Of a stretch of DNA of 64,000 nucleotides, positions 51,965 through 60,552 are shown piece after piece. This DNA comes from Streptomyces parvus (GTDB taxonomy: Bacteria > Actinomycetota > Actinomycetes > Streptomycetales > Streptomycetaceae). Positions within the stretch are counted from its first letter, which is position 1. Each line of letters begins with the position of its first letter. The stretch is from NCBI RefSeq assembly GCF_014648875.1, contig NZ_BMRY01000010.1, positions 1 to 64,000 on the forward strand. Reading direction: 5' to 3'. A program made the position numbers and the translations under genes. The notes below the pieces were generated by a model. That model had not been told where the DNA came from. It ran no database searches and worked only from the letters and a program-made list of their open reading frames with translations.

Positions 51965-51979
51965 GTGACCGGGCGTCAC
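51965..51979. promoter_or_regulatory. GTGAC-N5-GTCAC inverted repeat upstream of FtsX-like gene
   Basis: Perfect 5-bp arms around cgggc, 148 bases before the FtsX-like start. It matches seven of the nine fixed positions of the BldD pattern as I remember it (TnAC...GnGTnA), so a BldD-type site is possible. The following region also has CGATCACGATCG. Both are candidates only. Confidence 0.4.
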
Positions 51980-52126
51980 CGAAATGCGACGCTCCACCTC
52001 CGGATAACGATCACGATCGCATCAAGGTGCGCCTGTAAGCGGTTACCGAAACCCCGGTCCCTCTGAGAACATCACGTGTACGTCGGGGGGCGTGCGCATG
52101 CGGTGTTTCCGGGGCTGGGGGATCAG

Positions 52127-55100
52127 GTGACGGGTTTCGTCCTTCTGCGGGTGCGGGCTCATCGCCTGCTGCTCTCGGCGGCCGTCCTCGCCGTCCTGCT
52201 GACCACCTCCGTACTGGCCGCGCTCACCGCGTTCTCAGGTTCCGTCGGGGACGCGGCCCTGCGCCACACGCTCACCCACCGGTCCGCCGCGTCCGCCGCT
52301 CTCGTCGTGTCCGCGTCGGTGGACCACGAACAGCGCGCGGAGGCCGACGAGGCCGTCCGCAAGGCATCCCGCGACGCCTTCGACGGGCTGCCCGTGACCG
52401 TGGGGAAGCTGGAGAGTTCGGGGTCGTACGCGCTGCCGCGGAGCCTCCAGGACCCGGCGGCCCGGCGCGGCGAACCGGACCTCACCCACTTCTCCGCCCT
52501 CGACCCCGACCGGACAAGGATCACCGAGGGCAAGGCGCCCGCGGCCTCCGACGGCACCGGGCCCGTACAGGTCGCGCTGCCCGTCGTCGCCGCCGAGGCG
52601 CTGAAGCTGAAGCCGGGCGCGCGGCTCACCGTCACCGACCGGCTGCACGACGACAAGAAGCAGCGGGTCCTCGTCACCGGCGTCTACGAGGCCGCCGACC
52701 GGTCCGACCCGTACTGGCAGCTGGACCCGCTGGGCGGGCGCGGGGTGCGCAAGCTCGCCTTCACGACGTACGGCCCGCTGCTCACCGACCCCTCGGTCCT
52801 CGCCTCGGGCACGCTCGGCGGCGGGCAGACGTCCTGGCTGGCGTCCGCCGACTTCGCCACGCTGACCACCGGCTCCATGGACGGGCTGCGGGACGCGTCG
52901 GCCGGCGCCCCGGAGGCGCTGACGGCCGCGCCCGTGTTCAAGTCCGGTGTCACCGCGCGGATGTCGCTGCCGACCGTGCTCGACCAGCTCGACCGGGCGC
53001 TGCTGGTCTCCCGGTCCACGCTGATGATCGTCGCGGTGCAGCTGGTGCTGCTCGCCGCGTACGCCCTGCTGCTCGTGGCCCGGCTGCTGAACAGCGAGCG
53101 GGACGGCGAACGGGAACTGCTGCGGGCCCGGGGCGGTTCGCGGGGCCGGATCACCTCGTTCGCCGCGATCGAGGCGCTGCTGCTGGCCGTGCCCGCCGCG
53201 GTGGTCGCCCCGCTGCTCGCGGGGCCGCTGACCGGGCTGCTGGCCGAGCGCAGCGCCCTGTCCCGGATCGGTCTTGAGGTCGGCGCGGCCTCGACCGGGA
53301 CCGTGTGGCTGGTCTCCGCGGCCGTCGCGCTGGCCTGTGCGCTGGCCGTGGTGGCGCCGTCGCTGACGGCCGGGGCGGGCGGGCGCCGGACCCGGGCCGC
53401 GTCGCTGCCGGGACCGGTGCGGGCGGGGGCGGACCTCGGGCTGCTGCTGATCGCGGCGGTGGCGTACTGGCAGCTGGACCGGCAGGCCGGCGGCGGGGCG
53501 CTCACCGGCGACCGGGCGGGCAACCTCGGGATCGACCCGCTGCTGGTCACCGCCCCCGCCCTCGCGCTGCTCGCCGGAACGGTCCTCACGCTGCGGCTGC
53601 TGCCGCCCGCCGCGCGGCTCGCGGAGCGGCGGGCGGCCAAGGGCCGGGGGCTGCCCGCGGCCCTGGCGGGCTGGCAGTTCAGCCGTCGCCCGTTGCGCGG
53701 CGCGGGTCCGGTGCTGCTGCTGGTCCTGTCGGTCGCGATGGGCATGCTGGCGATCGGGCAGAGCGCCTCGTGGGACCGTTCGCAGTCCGACCAGGCCGAC
53801 TTCGGTTCCGGGGCCGCGGTCCGGCTGGTGGGCGGGCACGGCAGCGGCCCGGCGGCGGCCGGGATCTACAGCGGCCTGGACGGGGTACGGCAGGCGGCCC
53901 CCGCCCACCGGACGACGGTGGAGGCCTCCGGGGGACGCACGGCCGAGGTCCTCGCCCTGGACACCGCCCACGCGGACGAGGACATGCTGATGCGCTCCGA
54001 CCTCGCCGGCGGAAGCCCGCGCCGGGTGTTCGACGCCATCGCCCCGAAGCCGGCCCCCCGCCCCGGGCTCGTCCTCCCCGAGGACAGCACCCGGGTGAAG
54101 CTGGACCTGCGGATCACCACGGTGTCGCCGAAGCCCTCCCGGTCCGCCGTGGATCCGGACGGGAATCCCCCGGTGGTCACCGTGCTCCTGGAGGACCGCT
54201 ACGGCCTCCCCTACCGGTTCCTGGCCGGCCCGGTACCCGTGGACGGCCGACCGGTCCCGGTGTCGTTCGCGGTGTCGGCGGCGGGCGGCCTGGCCGTGAC
54301 CGGTATCGAGGTCGACGACACACCACCGTTCCGCCAGGCGCAGAAGCGTCGGGTCGTGGTGAGTGACGTACGCGCCGTCACGGGCCCCGGCGGCGACCCC
54401 GCGTCCGGTGCCGACTCCTCCGAAGGACGGGAACGCCCGGTGCCGGTCTCCGGGTCGGTGCGCTGGGACGCGTCGATGGCGCTCACCGAGCACGGTGACA
54501 GCCGCCCCGGTGAAACGCCGGTGCGCAACGGGACATCCGGGCTGCCGGACTTCACGTACGACACCGGCGTGGAGACCGAGGACGACTGGAAGCAGACCAC
54601 CAGCACCCTGCGGATCACCGCCGCCCGGCCGGAGGCCGCGCCCCTCAAGGCGGTCGCGACGGACGACTACCTGGAGAAGGCGAACGCGAAGCTGGGTGAC
54701 GAGATCGACCTCACCCTGGCCGGGAACACCGTCCGGGTGACCCTGGCGGAGTCGGTGCGCCGGCTGCCCACCACCGGGACCGCCGAGCTGTCCGGCGCCG
54801 CGGACCCGGCGCAGTACGGCGGCGCTCTGCTGCTGGACCTCACGGCCGTCACCGAGGTCCTGGCCCGGCGGACGACGGCCACGATCGAGGCGACCGAGTG
54901 GTGGCTGAGCGCCGGCCCCGGCGACGCCCCGAAGGTCGCCGCCGCCCTGCGCGCGCTGCCGGACACCGACCCGGCTCAGGTACTGGTCCGGGCCGAGGCC
55001 GCCCAGCAGTTGGTGGACGACCCGCTGGGGGCGGGGCCGCAGTCGGCGCTGCCCGCCGTCGCGGTGGTCGCCGCCGCGCTCGCGGCGGTCGGCTTCGCGG

Positions 55101-55456
55101 TCAGCGCCTCGGGCTCCCGGCGCGAACGGTCGGCGGAGCTCGGCGTGTTGCGGGCGCTCGGCGCCCCGCGCCGCCAGCTGGCCCGGATGATCGCCGCCGA
55201 GCAGGGTGTGCTGATCGCTCTCGCCCTGCTGATCGGGCTCGGCATCGGCACCGTGCTGACCCGGGCCGTCGTCCCGCTCATCGTGCTCACCGGGCAGGCG
55301 GACCGGCCCGTTCCGTCGGTGCTGGTCGAGCTGCCCGCCGGGCAGGTCGCCGCACTGCTGGCCGGGGTCGCCGCACTGCCGCTCGTGATCGTCGCGACGA
55401 TGGCGCTGCGCCGCGGCGACCCGGCGGTCACACTGCGCCACCAGGGGGACCACTGA
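52127..55456 (+). CDS. FtsX-like ABC transporter permease, first of pair
   Basis: A 1109-residue membrane protein of the FtsX/MacB-type permease group. It has an N-terminal membrane helix (LLLSAAVLAVLLTTSVLAAL), a large extracytoplasmic part, a central block of helices around residues 300-560 (VQLVLLAAYALLLVARLLNS, followed by ERELLRARGGSRGRI), a second extracytoplasmic part, and a C-terminal FtsX block with SAELGVLRALGAPRRQLARM and RGDPAVTLRH. It forms a heteromer with the next gene. The GTG at 52127 with GGGGG upstream is preferred over 52076. Substrate unknown; MacB/Lol-like relatives move lipids, lipoproteins or peptides. Confidence 0.85.
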   Translation: MTGFVLLRVRAHRLLLSAAVLAVLLTTSVLAALTAFSGSVGDAALRHTLTHRSAASAALVVSASVDHEQRAEADEAVRKASRDAFDGLPVTVGKLESSGSYALPRSLQDPAARRGEPDLTHFSALDPDRTRITEGKAPAASDGTGPVQVALPVVAAEALKLKPGARLTVTDRLHDDKKQRVLVTGVYEAADRSDPYWQLDPLGGRGVRKLAFTTYGPLLTDPSVLASGTLGGGQTSWLASADFATLTTGSMDGLRDASAGAPEALTAAPVFKSGVTARMSLPTVLDQLDRALLVSRSTLMIVAVQLVLLAAYALLLVARLLNSERDGERELLRARGGSRGRITSFAAIEALLLAVPAAVVAPLLAGPLTGLLAERSALSRIGLEVGAASTGTVWLVSAAVALACALAVVAPSLTAGAGGRRTRAASLPGPVRAGADLGLLLIAAVAYWQLDRQAGGGALTGDRAGNLGIDPLLVTAPALALLAGTVLTLRLLPPAARLAERRAAKGRGLPAALAGWQFSRRPLRGAGPVLLLVLSVAMGMLAIGQSASWDRSQSDQADFGSGAAVRLVGGHGSGPAAAGIYSGLDGVRQAAPAHRTTVEASGGRTAEVLALDTAHADEDMLMRSDLAGGSPRRVFDAIAPKPAPRPGLVLPEDSTRVKLDLRITTVSPKPSRSAVDPDGNPPVVTVLLEDRYGLPYRFLAGPVPVDGRPVPVSFAVSAAGGLAVTGIEVDDTPPFRQAQKRRVVVSDVRAVTGPGGDPASGADSSEGRERPVPVSGSVRWDASMALTEHGDSRPGETPVRNGTSGLPDFTYDTGVETEDDWKQTTSTLRITAARPEAAPLKAVATDDYLEKANAKLGDEIDLTLAGNTVRVTLAESVRRLPTTGTAELSGAADPAQYGGALLLDLTAVTEVLARRTTATIEATEWWLSAGPGDAPKVAAALRALPDTDPAQVLVRAEAAQQLVDDPLGAGPQSALPAVAVVAAALAAVGFAVSASGSRRERSAELGVLRALGAPRRQLARMIAAEQGVLIALALLIGLGIGTVLTRAVVPLIVLTGQADRPVPSVLVELPAGQVAALLAGVAALPLVIVATMALRRGDPAVTLRHQGDH

Positions 55457-55457
55457 C

Positions 55458-58337
55458 ATGAGTGACGGCAAGCGGGCGGCGAGCGCCCCCTGGATACGGA
55501 CCCGGCTGCGTACCGCACCCGGCGCGGCGGTGGCCCTCGCGGTGCTGGTCCTGGTGACGGCGTTCCTCGCCGCGGCGTTCCCGCGGGCCGTGGACGCGTA
55601 CGAGACGAAGGGGTTGCGCCATGACATCCGGCGGGCCGACGCGGGGCGCAGCGCCCTGGAGATCGCCCGCCCCCAGCCCGGACTCGAACTGCCGCAGGCG
55701 CAGCGGGAGGCCGGGGTGCGGTCCCCGGAGCTGAAGCGGGTCGGCGGTGCGCTCGTCAAGGCCCTGCCCGCACCGCTGCGCGCGGACATGTCGTCCGTGG
55801 CGTACGGCCTGCGCACCACGAAGCCGGTCCTCGCGACCGAGCCCTGGCTGCCGAGGCCCGACACGGTGCCGCCGCAGCTCTCGTACACGGCGCAGACGGG
55901 GCTGAAGGACCATGCCCGGCTGGTCGAGGGGGCCTGGCCGGCGACGCCCGACGCGGTGACGTCCGCCTCGCGTGCGGTGGGGGGCGCGGTCACCGAGGAG
56001 ACGGCCGCCGCGCTGAACATGGAGGTCGGCTCGACCCTCGAACTGCCCACGGCGGCCGGGGGCTCGCTGAAGGTGACCATCACGGGCATCGTCGCCCCCC
56101 GTGACCCGCGCGGCAGCTACTGGTCGGCCGATCCGCTGGTGCGCACCCCGTCGCTGATCCCGGACCCGACGAGCCGATTCCCGCAGAACTACTGGACCGG
56201 CACCGTCCTGCTGGCCGAGGACGCCGGGCCCGCGCTCCTGGCCACCGCCACCGAACCGGCCGTCTTCTGGCGGATACCGCCCGACCCCTCCGCGCTCACC
56301 GGCCCCGACGGCGACCGGCTGACGTCCGTCATCGCCTCGCTGGAGAGCGGCCCCGGGCTGCTGAAGGTGCGGGCGATCGCCGGGGACACCGCGGCGGTTC
56401 TCACCGGGCTCGGCCACATCGTGAGGGACAACGCTCGGATGCGGGACGCGATCAGCCCCGTGATCGCGGTCGCCGCCCTCGGCATCGGCTCCGTGGCCGC
56501 CGTCGTCCTGGTGATGACGGGCGCCCTGATCGCCGCCCGTCGCAAGGCCGAACTGGCGCTGATGCGCTCGCGCGGCGGCTCGCTGCGTGGCATCGGCGGC
56601 CGTCTGCTCGCGGAGACCTCGGTGACCGTGCTGCCCGCGAGCGCCCTCGGACTGCTGCTCGCGGTACTGGCCGTGGGCGAGGGCCGCTGGTGGCCGGCGG
56701 CGCTGGCGGCGGCGGGCGTCGGGCTTCTCGTCTGCGTCGCGCTGCCTCTGCGGACGACGCTCCAGCACATCCGGCCCACCCTGCACGGCGCCCGCGAGGA
56801 CATGGTGAGCGCCAAGCCCTCGCGTCGGCGGACCGTCGCCGAACTGACCCTGCTCGTGCTGGCGGTCGGCGCGGTGACGGCGCTGCGCCGTCGCGGCACG
56901 TCCGGCGGCACCGATGTGCTGGTCAGCGGGGCACCCGTGCTGGTCGCACTGATCGCGGCACTGGTGCTCGTACGGCTCTATCCGCTGCCCCTGCGTCTCG
57001 CCGCGCGCCCCATGGCCCGGCTGCGCGGGGCGATCGGCTTCCTCTCGCTGGCCCGGGCCGGCCGTTCCTCGGCCGGCGGGGCCCTGCCGCTGCTGGCCCT
57101 GCTGCTGGCGCTGGCCACGGCGGCGTTCGGCGGCTCGGTGATCGCCGGGATCGGGGACGCGCGGGACGACGCGGCGCTGACGGCCGTCGGCGCGGACGCC
57201 CGGGTCAGCGGCAGGAGCGAGCGGGCCACGCTGCCCGACGAGCTGGTCCGTACGGTGCGCGACCTGGACGGGGTACGGAGCGCGGCCCCGCTGCGGATCG
57301 AGTTCGGCGTGACCATGCCGGAGACGGCGGCCGCTGCCGGCGATGCGGACGGCAGCGGTACGGGCGACAGGGTCACGGGTACGGGTTCGGGCGCGGACAT
57401 CGGTGGCGGCGACGCGGCCGGGGCGAGCGGGGCGAGGGCCATGACCATGGTGGGCGTCGACCCGGCCTCGTACACCCGGCTGGCCCGGACGACCGGACTG
57501 CCGGACTTCCCGAGCGGCCTGCTGAAGGCCACCGGCCCGTCGGCGCCGTTGCCCAAGGGGGCGCAGTCCGGCCCTGAGCGCGTGCTGCCGGTCATCGCCT
57601 CCCCGGCGGTGGCGGCCCGGCTGGGCAAGGAGGCGCACGCGGTCGACACGCTCTCCGGGGACTTCAAGGTCCAGGTGGTGGGGACCGTCGGGCGGGTGGC
57701 GTCGCTCGCCTCCACGAACTTCCTGATCGTCAACTCCGCCTCCCTGGAGGAGCGGGCGCCCACCACGCTGCTGCTCACCGGCGCCCCCGACCCGGGGAAG
57801 CTGCGCGCGGCGGCCGACGGGAACGGCGAGGAGTTCGCCGTACAGCTGCGGTCCGAGGAGCGCGCGCGGTATGTGAACACCCCGATGCAGGCGGGGGCCG
57901 AACGGATCTATCTGGCGGCCGTCGCGGCGGGCGCCGGATACGCCCTGCTGGCCGTTCTGCTGTCGCTGCTCCAGACCGCGCCCGAGCGCAAGACGCTGCT
58001 GGCGCGGCTGCGGACGATGGGGCTGACCACCGGGCAGGGCAGGCGGCTGCTGGCCTTCGAGGCGACACCGCAGGCGCTGCTGGCGGCGGGCGGCGGCCTG
58101 CTCACCGGCTGGGCGACCATCGTCCTGCTCTCCCCCGGCATCGATCTGGTGCCCCTCGCGCTCGCGGGCGTCGCCGGATCGGACACGAGCCCCGTCACGC
58201 TGCGCGCCGACCTCTGGTCGCTGGCGCTCCCGGCCGCCGGGGTGGTGGCACTCGCCGCCGCGGTCGCGGGCGTCCAGGCGTGGTGGGCGAGCCGCCGCGG
58301 ATCGATCACCGAACTCAGGGCAGGAGACTCCCGATGA
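55458..58337 (+). CDS. FtsX-like ABC transporter permease, second of pair
   Basis: A 959-residue FtsX-like permease. An N-terminal helix (AAVALAVLVLVTAFLAAAFP) is followed by an outward domain, a membrane block near 335-520 (AVAALGIGSVAAVVLVMTGA, then RRKAELALMRSRGGSLRGIG), a second outward domain holding a Gly/Asp-rich loop (GDADGSGTGDRVTGTGSGAD), and a C-terminal block with LLARLRTMGLTTGQGRRLLA. It starts one base after the stop of its partner and its own stop overlaps the ATPase gene (ATGA), so all three are coupled. Confidence 0.87.
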   Translation: MSDGKRAASAPWIRTRLRTAPGAAVALAVLVLVTAFLAAAFPRAVDAYETKGLRHDIRRADAGRSALEIARPQPGLELPQAQREAGVRSPELKRVGGALVKALPAPLRADMSSVAYGLRTTKPVLATEPWLPRPDTVPPQLSYTAQTGLKDHARLVEGAWPATPDAVTSASRAVGGAVTEETAAALNMEVGSTLELPTAAGGSLKVTITGIVAPRDPRGSYWSADPLVRTPSLIPDPTSRFPQNYWTGTVLLAEDAGPALLATATEPAVFWRIPPDPSALTGPDGDRLTSVIASLESGPGLLKVRAIAGDTAAVLTGLGHIVRDNARMRDAISPVIAVAALGIGSVAAVVLVMTGALIAARRKAELALMRSRGGSLRGIGGRLLAETSVTVLPASALGLLLAVLAVGEGRWWPAALAAAGVGLLVCVALPLRTTLQHIRPTLHGAREDMVSAKPSRRRTVAELTLLVLAVGAVTALRRRGTSGGTDVLVSGAPVLVALIAALVLVRLYPLPLRLAARPMARLRGAIGFLSLARAGRSSAGGALPLLALLLALATAAFGGSVIAGIGDARDDAALTAVGADARVSGRSERATLPDELVRTVRDLDGVRSAAPLRIEFGVTMPETAAAAGDADGSGTGDRVTGTGSGADIGGGDAAGASGARAMTMVGVDPASYTRLARTTGLPDFPSGLLKATGPSAPLPKGAQSGPERVLPVIASPAVAARLGKEAHAVDTLSGDFKVQVVGTVGRVASLASTNFLIVNSASLEERAPTTLLLTGAPDPGKLRAAADGNGEEFAVQLRSEERARYVNTPMQAGAERIYLAAVAAGAGYALLAVLLSLLQTAPERKTLLARLRTMGLTTGQGRRLLAFEATPQALLAAGGGLLTGWATIVLLSPGIDLVPLALAGVAGSDTSPVTLRADLWSLALPAAGVVALAAAVAGVQAWWASRRGSITELRAGDSR

Positions 58338-59353
58338 CCTCGTCCACCGAGACGGCAGGCACGGCCCGCGCGGCCGAGACGACACTCGCGGAGCTGGAGC
58401 GGAGGGCCGCGGCCCGCCGGGACCGCCCCTCCTACGGGCACGACGCGCTGATCGCCTGCGACCGGGTGGTGCGGATCTTCACCACGGACGGGGTGGAGGT
58501 GCAGGCCCTCCAGGGGCTGGACCTGCTGGTCACCGAGGGCGAGCTGATGGCCCTGGTGGGGGCGTCGGGCAGCGGCAAGTCGACGCTGATGAACATCCTG
58601 GCCGGCCTGGACGTGCCGACGGCGGGCTCGGCGAAGGTCGCGGGGTGCGATCTGCTGTCGATGGGCCCGAAGGAACGGCTGCGCTACCGGCGGGACGTGG
58701 TCGGGTTCGTCTGGCAGCAGACCGCCCGCAATCTGCTCCCGTATCTCTCCGCGATCCAGAACATCACCCTGCCCATGCAGTTGCGCGGCGGCGGGAACAA
58801 GCGCGAACGGGCCGCCCGTGCCGAGTCGTTGCTCGCCATGCTCGACATCGCGGACTGCCGCGACCGGCGGCCCCAGCAGCTCTCCGGCGGTCAGCAGCAG
58901 CGGGTGGCGATCGCGGTGGCGCTGGCCAACAACCCGTCCGTGCTGCTGGCGGACGAGCCGACCGGTGAGCTGGACTCGGCCACCGGTGAGCAGGTCTTCG
59001 CGGCGTTCCGGCGCGCCAACGAGGAGCTGGGCACCTCGATCGTGATCGTCACCCATGACCAGGCGGTCGCGAACGAGGTGCGGCGTACGGTCGCCATCCG
59101 CGACGGCCGTACGTCCTCCGAGGTGCTGCGCCGCACGGAGGTGGACGCGGCGACGGGCCAGGAGTCGCAGGTGGCCCGGGAGTACGCGATGCTCGACCGG
59201 GCGGGACGGCTCCAGCTGCCGGCGGACTACACGCAGGCGCTGGGCATGGAACACCGGGTGCTGCTGGAGCTGGAGCCGGACCACATCGGTGTCTGGCCGG
59301 ACGCGCACGGGGCGCCGGAGGACGGTCCGGCGGAGGGCGCACCGGAGAAGTAG
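58334..59353 (+). CDS. ABC transporter ATPase for the FtsX-like pair
   Basis: A 339-residue ATPase of the MacB/LolD type. Motifs are Walker A GASGSGKST (about 80-88), Q-loop FVWQQTARN, signature LSGGQQQRVAIAVAL, Walker B VLLADEPTGELD and the switch VTHD. About 60 residues after the core (YAMLDRAGRLQLPADYTQAL and MEHRVLLELEPDHIGVWPD) form an extension not found in minimal LolD proteins. Its start overlaps the permease stop by ATGA. It powers the exporter formed by the two preceding permeases. Confidence 0.93.
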   Translation: MTSSTETAGTARAAETTLAELERRAAARRDRPSYGHDALIACDRVVRIFTTDGVEVQALQGLDLLVTEGELMALVGASGSGKSTLMNILAGLDVPTAGSAKVAGCDLLSMGPKERLRYRRDVVGFVWQQTARNLLPYLSAIQNITLPMQLRGGGNKRERAARAESLLAMLDIADCRDRRPQQLSGGQQQRVAIAVALANNPSVLLADEPTGELDSATGEQVFAAFRRANEELGTSIVIVTHDQAVANEVRRTVAIRDGRTSSEVLRRTEVDAATGQESQVAREYAMLDRAGRLQLPADYTQALGMEHRVLLELEPDHIGVWPDAHGAPEDGPAEGAPEK

Positions 59354-59354
59354 C

Positions 59355-59408
59355 GGCAGCCGGGCGGGCCTTCGGCCTTCGGCCGCGCCCGACCGCTGCC
59401 CGGCTGCC
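59355..59408. terminator. Bidirectional terminator between ABC and thioesterase operons
   Basis: GGCAGCCGGGC (59355-59365) pairs perfectly with GCCCGGCTGCC (59398-59408). The 32-base loop holds a second GGCC-TTC-GGCC hairpin. It sits directly between the ATPase stop and the end of the opposite hypothetical gene. Confidence 0.75.
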
Positions 59409-60128
59409 TCAGCCGCGCCCCACGGACAGGCTGAGTCCGCCGGGTCCGCCCAGGCCGCCGGCCGGGTCGCGGCGCAGCGCGGTGGAGCCGAAGGGCGTCC
59501 GCAGCCGCAGCCAGCCGCCGGCCGTGAGCAGCGAGACGGGGAAGTCCGGGTCGGGGCGGAGGAAGCCGAGGGACTGGGCGGCGTGCACGGCGCGCAGGGG
59601 CAGGTCCGTGGTGCCGACGGGCCGGGACCAGATCTCGCGGCCGATCCGGTCGCGCTCGGCGCGGGTGCGCGACTCCTCGGGCAGCGCCTCGTCCCGCGTA
59701 CGGAATTCGGCGACGGCCTCGTCGAGGGCGGCGCGCAGGGTGTCGGGGCCGGGCAGTCCGGCCTGCTCCTGCCAGGGCCCCCGGGGCGGCAGGACGCCGG
59801 TCCAGGGCGGCCCGGTGACGGGCGCGGGCAGCGCAGCGCCGGCACTGCCCGGCTCCCCGGGGCCCTCACCGGAGACGTCGAGGGACTCCAGCAGCTCTCC
59901 GGCCGACACCGTGACGTCGAGCGTCTCGGGGCGGGCCAGGCGGGCGGTGCGGATGGCGAGGACCTCGAAGGAGGGCGGGCGGCCGAACACGGCCAGCGCG
60001 TCGCCGCCGCCCGCCTGCAACCGGACCGCGGCGGCCCGGTCGTAGTGGAGCAGCCGCCCGAGGAAGGCGGCGAGATCCGCCGCCTCCCTCGGGTCGGCGA
60101 ACAGCAGCGACTGCACGGGCACGGTCAT
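59409..60128 (-). CDS. Conserved hypothetical protein downstream of thioesterase
   Basis: A 239-residue soluble protein. The start overlaps the thioesterase stop by ATGA, so it is the third gene of the ettA operon. Residues 1-95 (QSLLFADPREAADLAAFLGR and LHYDRAAAVRLQAGGGDALA) look like a compact alpha/beta domain; a Pro/Gly linker follows, then a helical part (LRAALDEAVAEFRTRDEALP). I recognise no family or motif. Such a gene next to the acyl-CoA thioesterase seems usual in Streptomyces. Confidence 0.75.
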   Translation of the reverse strand: MTVPVQSLLFADPREAADLAAFLGRLLHYDRAAAVRLQAGGGDALAVFGRPPSFEVLAIRTARLARPETLDVTVSAGELLESLDVSGEGPGEPGSAGAALPAPVTGPPWTGVLPPRGPWQEQAGLPGPDTLRAALDEAVAEFRTRDEALPEESRTRAERDRIGREIWSRPVGTTDLPLRAVHAAQSLGFLRPDPDFPVSLLTAGGWLRLRTPFGSTALRRDPAGGLGGPGGLSLSVGRG

Positions 60129-60547
60129 GCCGCGGCGGGCTCCTCTGCCAGGTACTGCTGGAGGAAGAGCTTCTCCTCGGCGGAGATCCGCCGGGGCCGC
60201 TCCGCCGCCAGGTCGTACGGCACGACGACGGTCGAGGCGCGTACGTACACCTGGTCGTCGTCCTTGATCTCATAGGCGATCGTCAGGGACGCGGCGCCTA
60301 TCTTCGTGACCCACGACTCGACGGTCACCGGCTCGTGCCGGTGGACCAGCGGCCGTACGTAGTCGATCTCGTGCCGGGCCACGACGGACCCGCCCGAGAA
60401 CGACGGCGAACCGTCCCCGGGCGCCAGCCGGAACATGAAGTCGATGCGCGCCTCCTCCAGGTAGCGGAGGAAGACCACGTTGTTGACGTGGCCGAAGGCG
60501 TCCATGTCCGACCAGCGCAGGGGGCAGCTGTAGAGGTGACGGGCCAA
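60125..60547 (-). CDS. Acyl-CoA thioesterase (4HBT hotdog fold)
   Basis: A 140-residue hotdog-fold thioesterase of the 4HBT/YbgC type, which hydrolyses acyl-CoA or related thioesters. The catalytic-type motif is RWSDMDAFGHVNNVVFLRYL, with Asp and the HVNN turn, followed by EARIDFMF. The family start is ARHLYSCPLRWSD, so I place the start at the TTG at 60547, five bases after the ettA stop and with GAGG upstream; ATG and GTG are absent at this point. It overlaps the following gene by four bases and belongs to the ettA operon. Confidence 0.88.
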   Translation of the reverse strand: MARHLYSCPLRWSDMDAFGHVNNVVFLRYLEEARIDFMFRLAPGDGSPSFSGGSVVARHEIDYVRPLVHRHEPVTVESWVTKIGAASLTIAYEIKDDDQVYVRASTVVVPYDLAAERPRRISAEEKLFLQQYLAEEPAAA

Positions 60548-60552
60548 GACGA

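Noticed and set aside
52235..56089. 1284-codon open frame on the minus strand across the FtsX-like genes
   Set aside because: Low-complexity Arg/Gly/Gln translation, no family, and it crosses two clear membrane-protein genes with coupled starts and stops.
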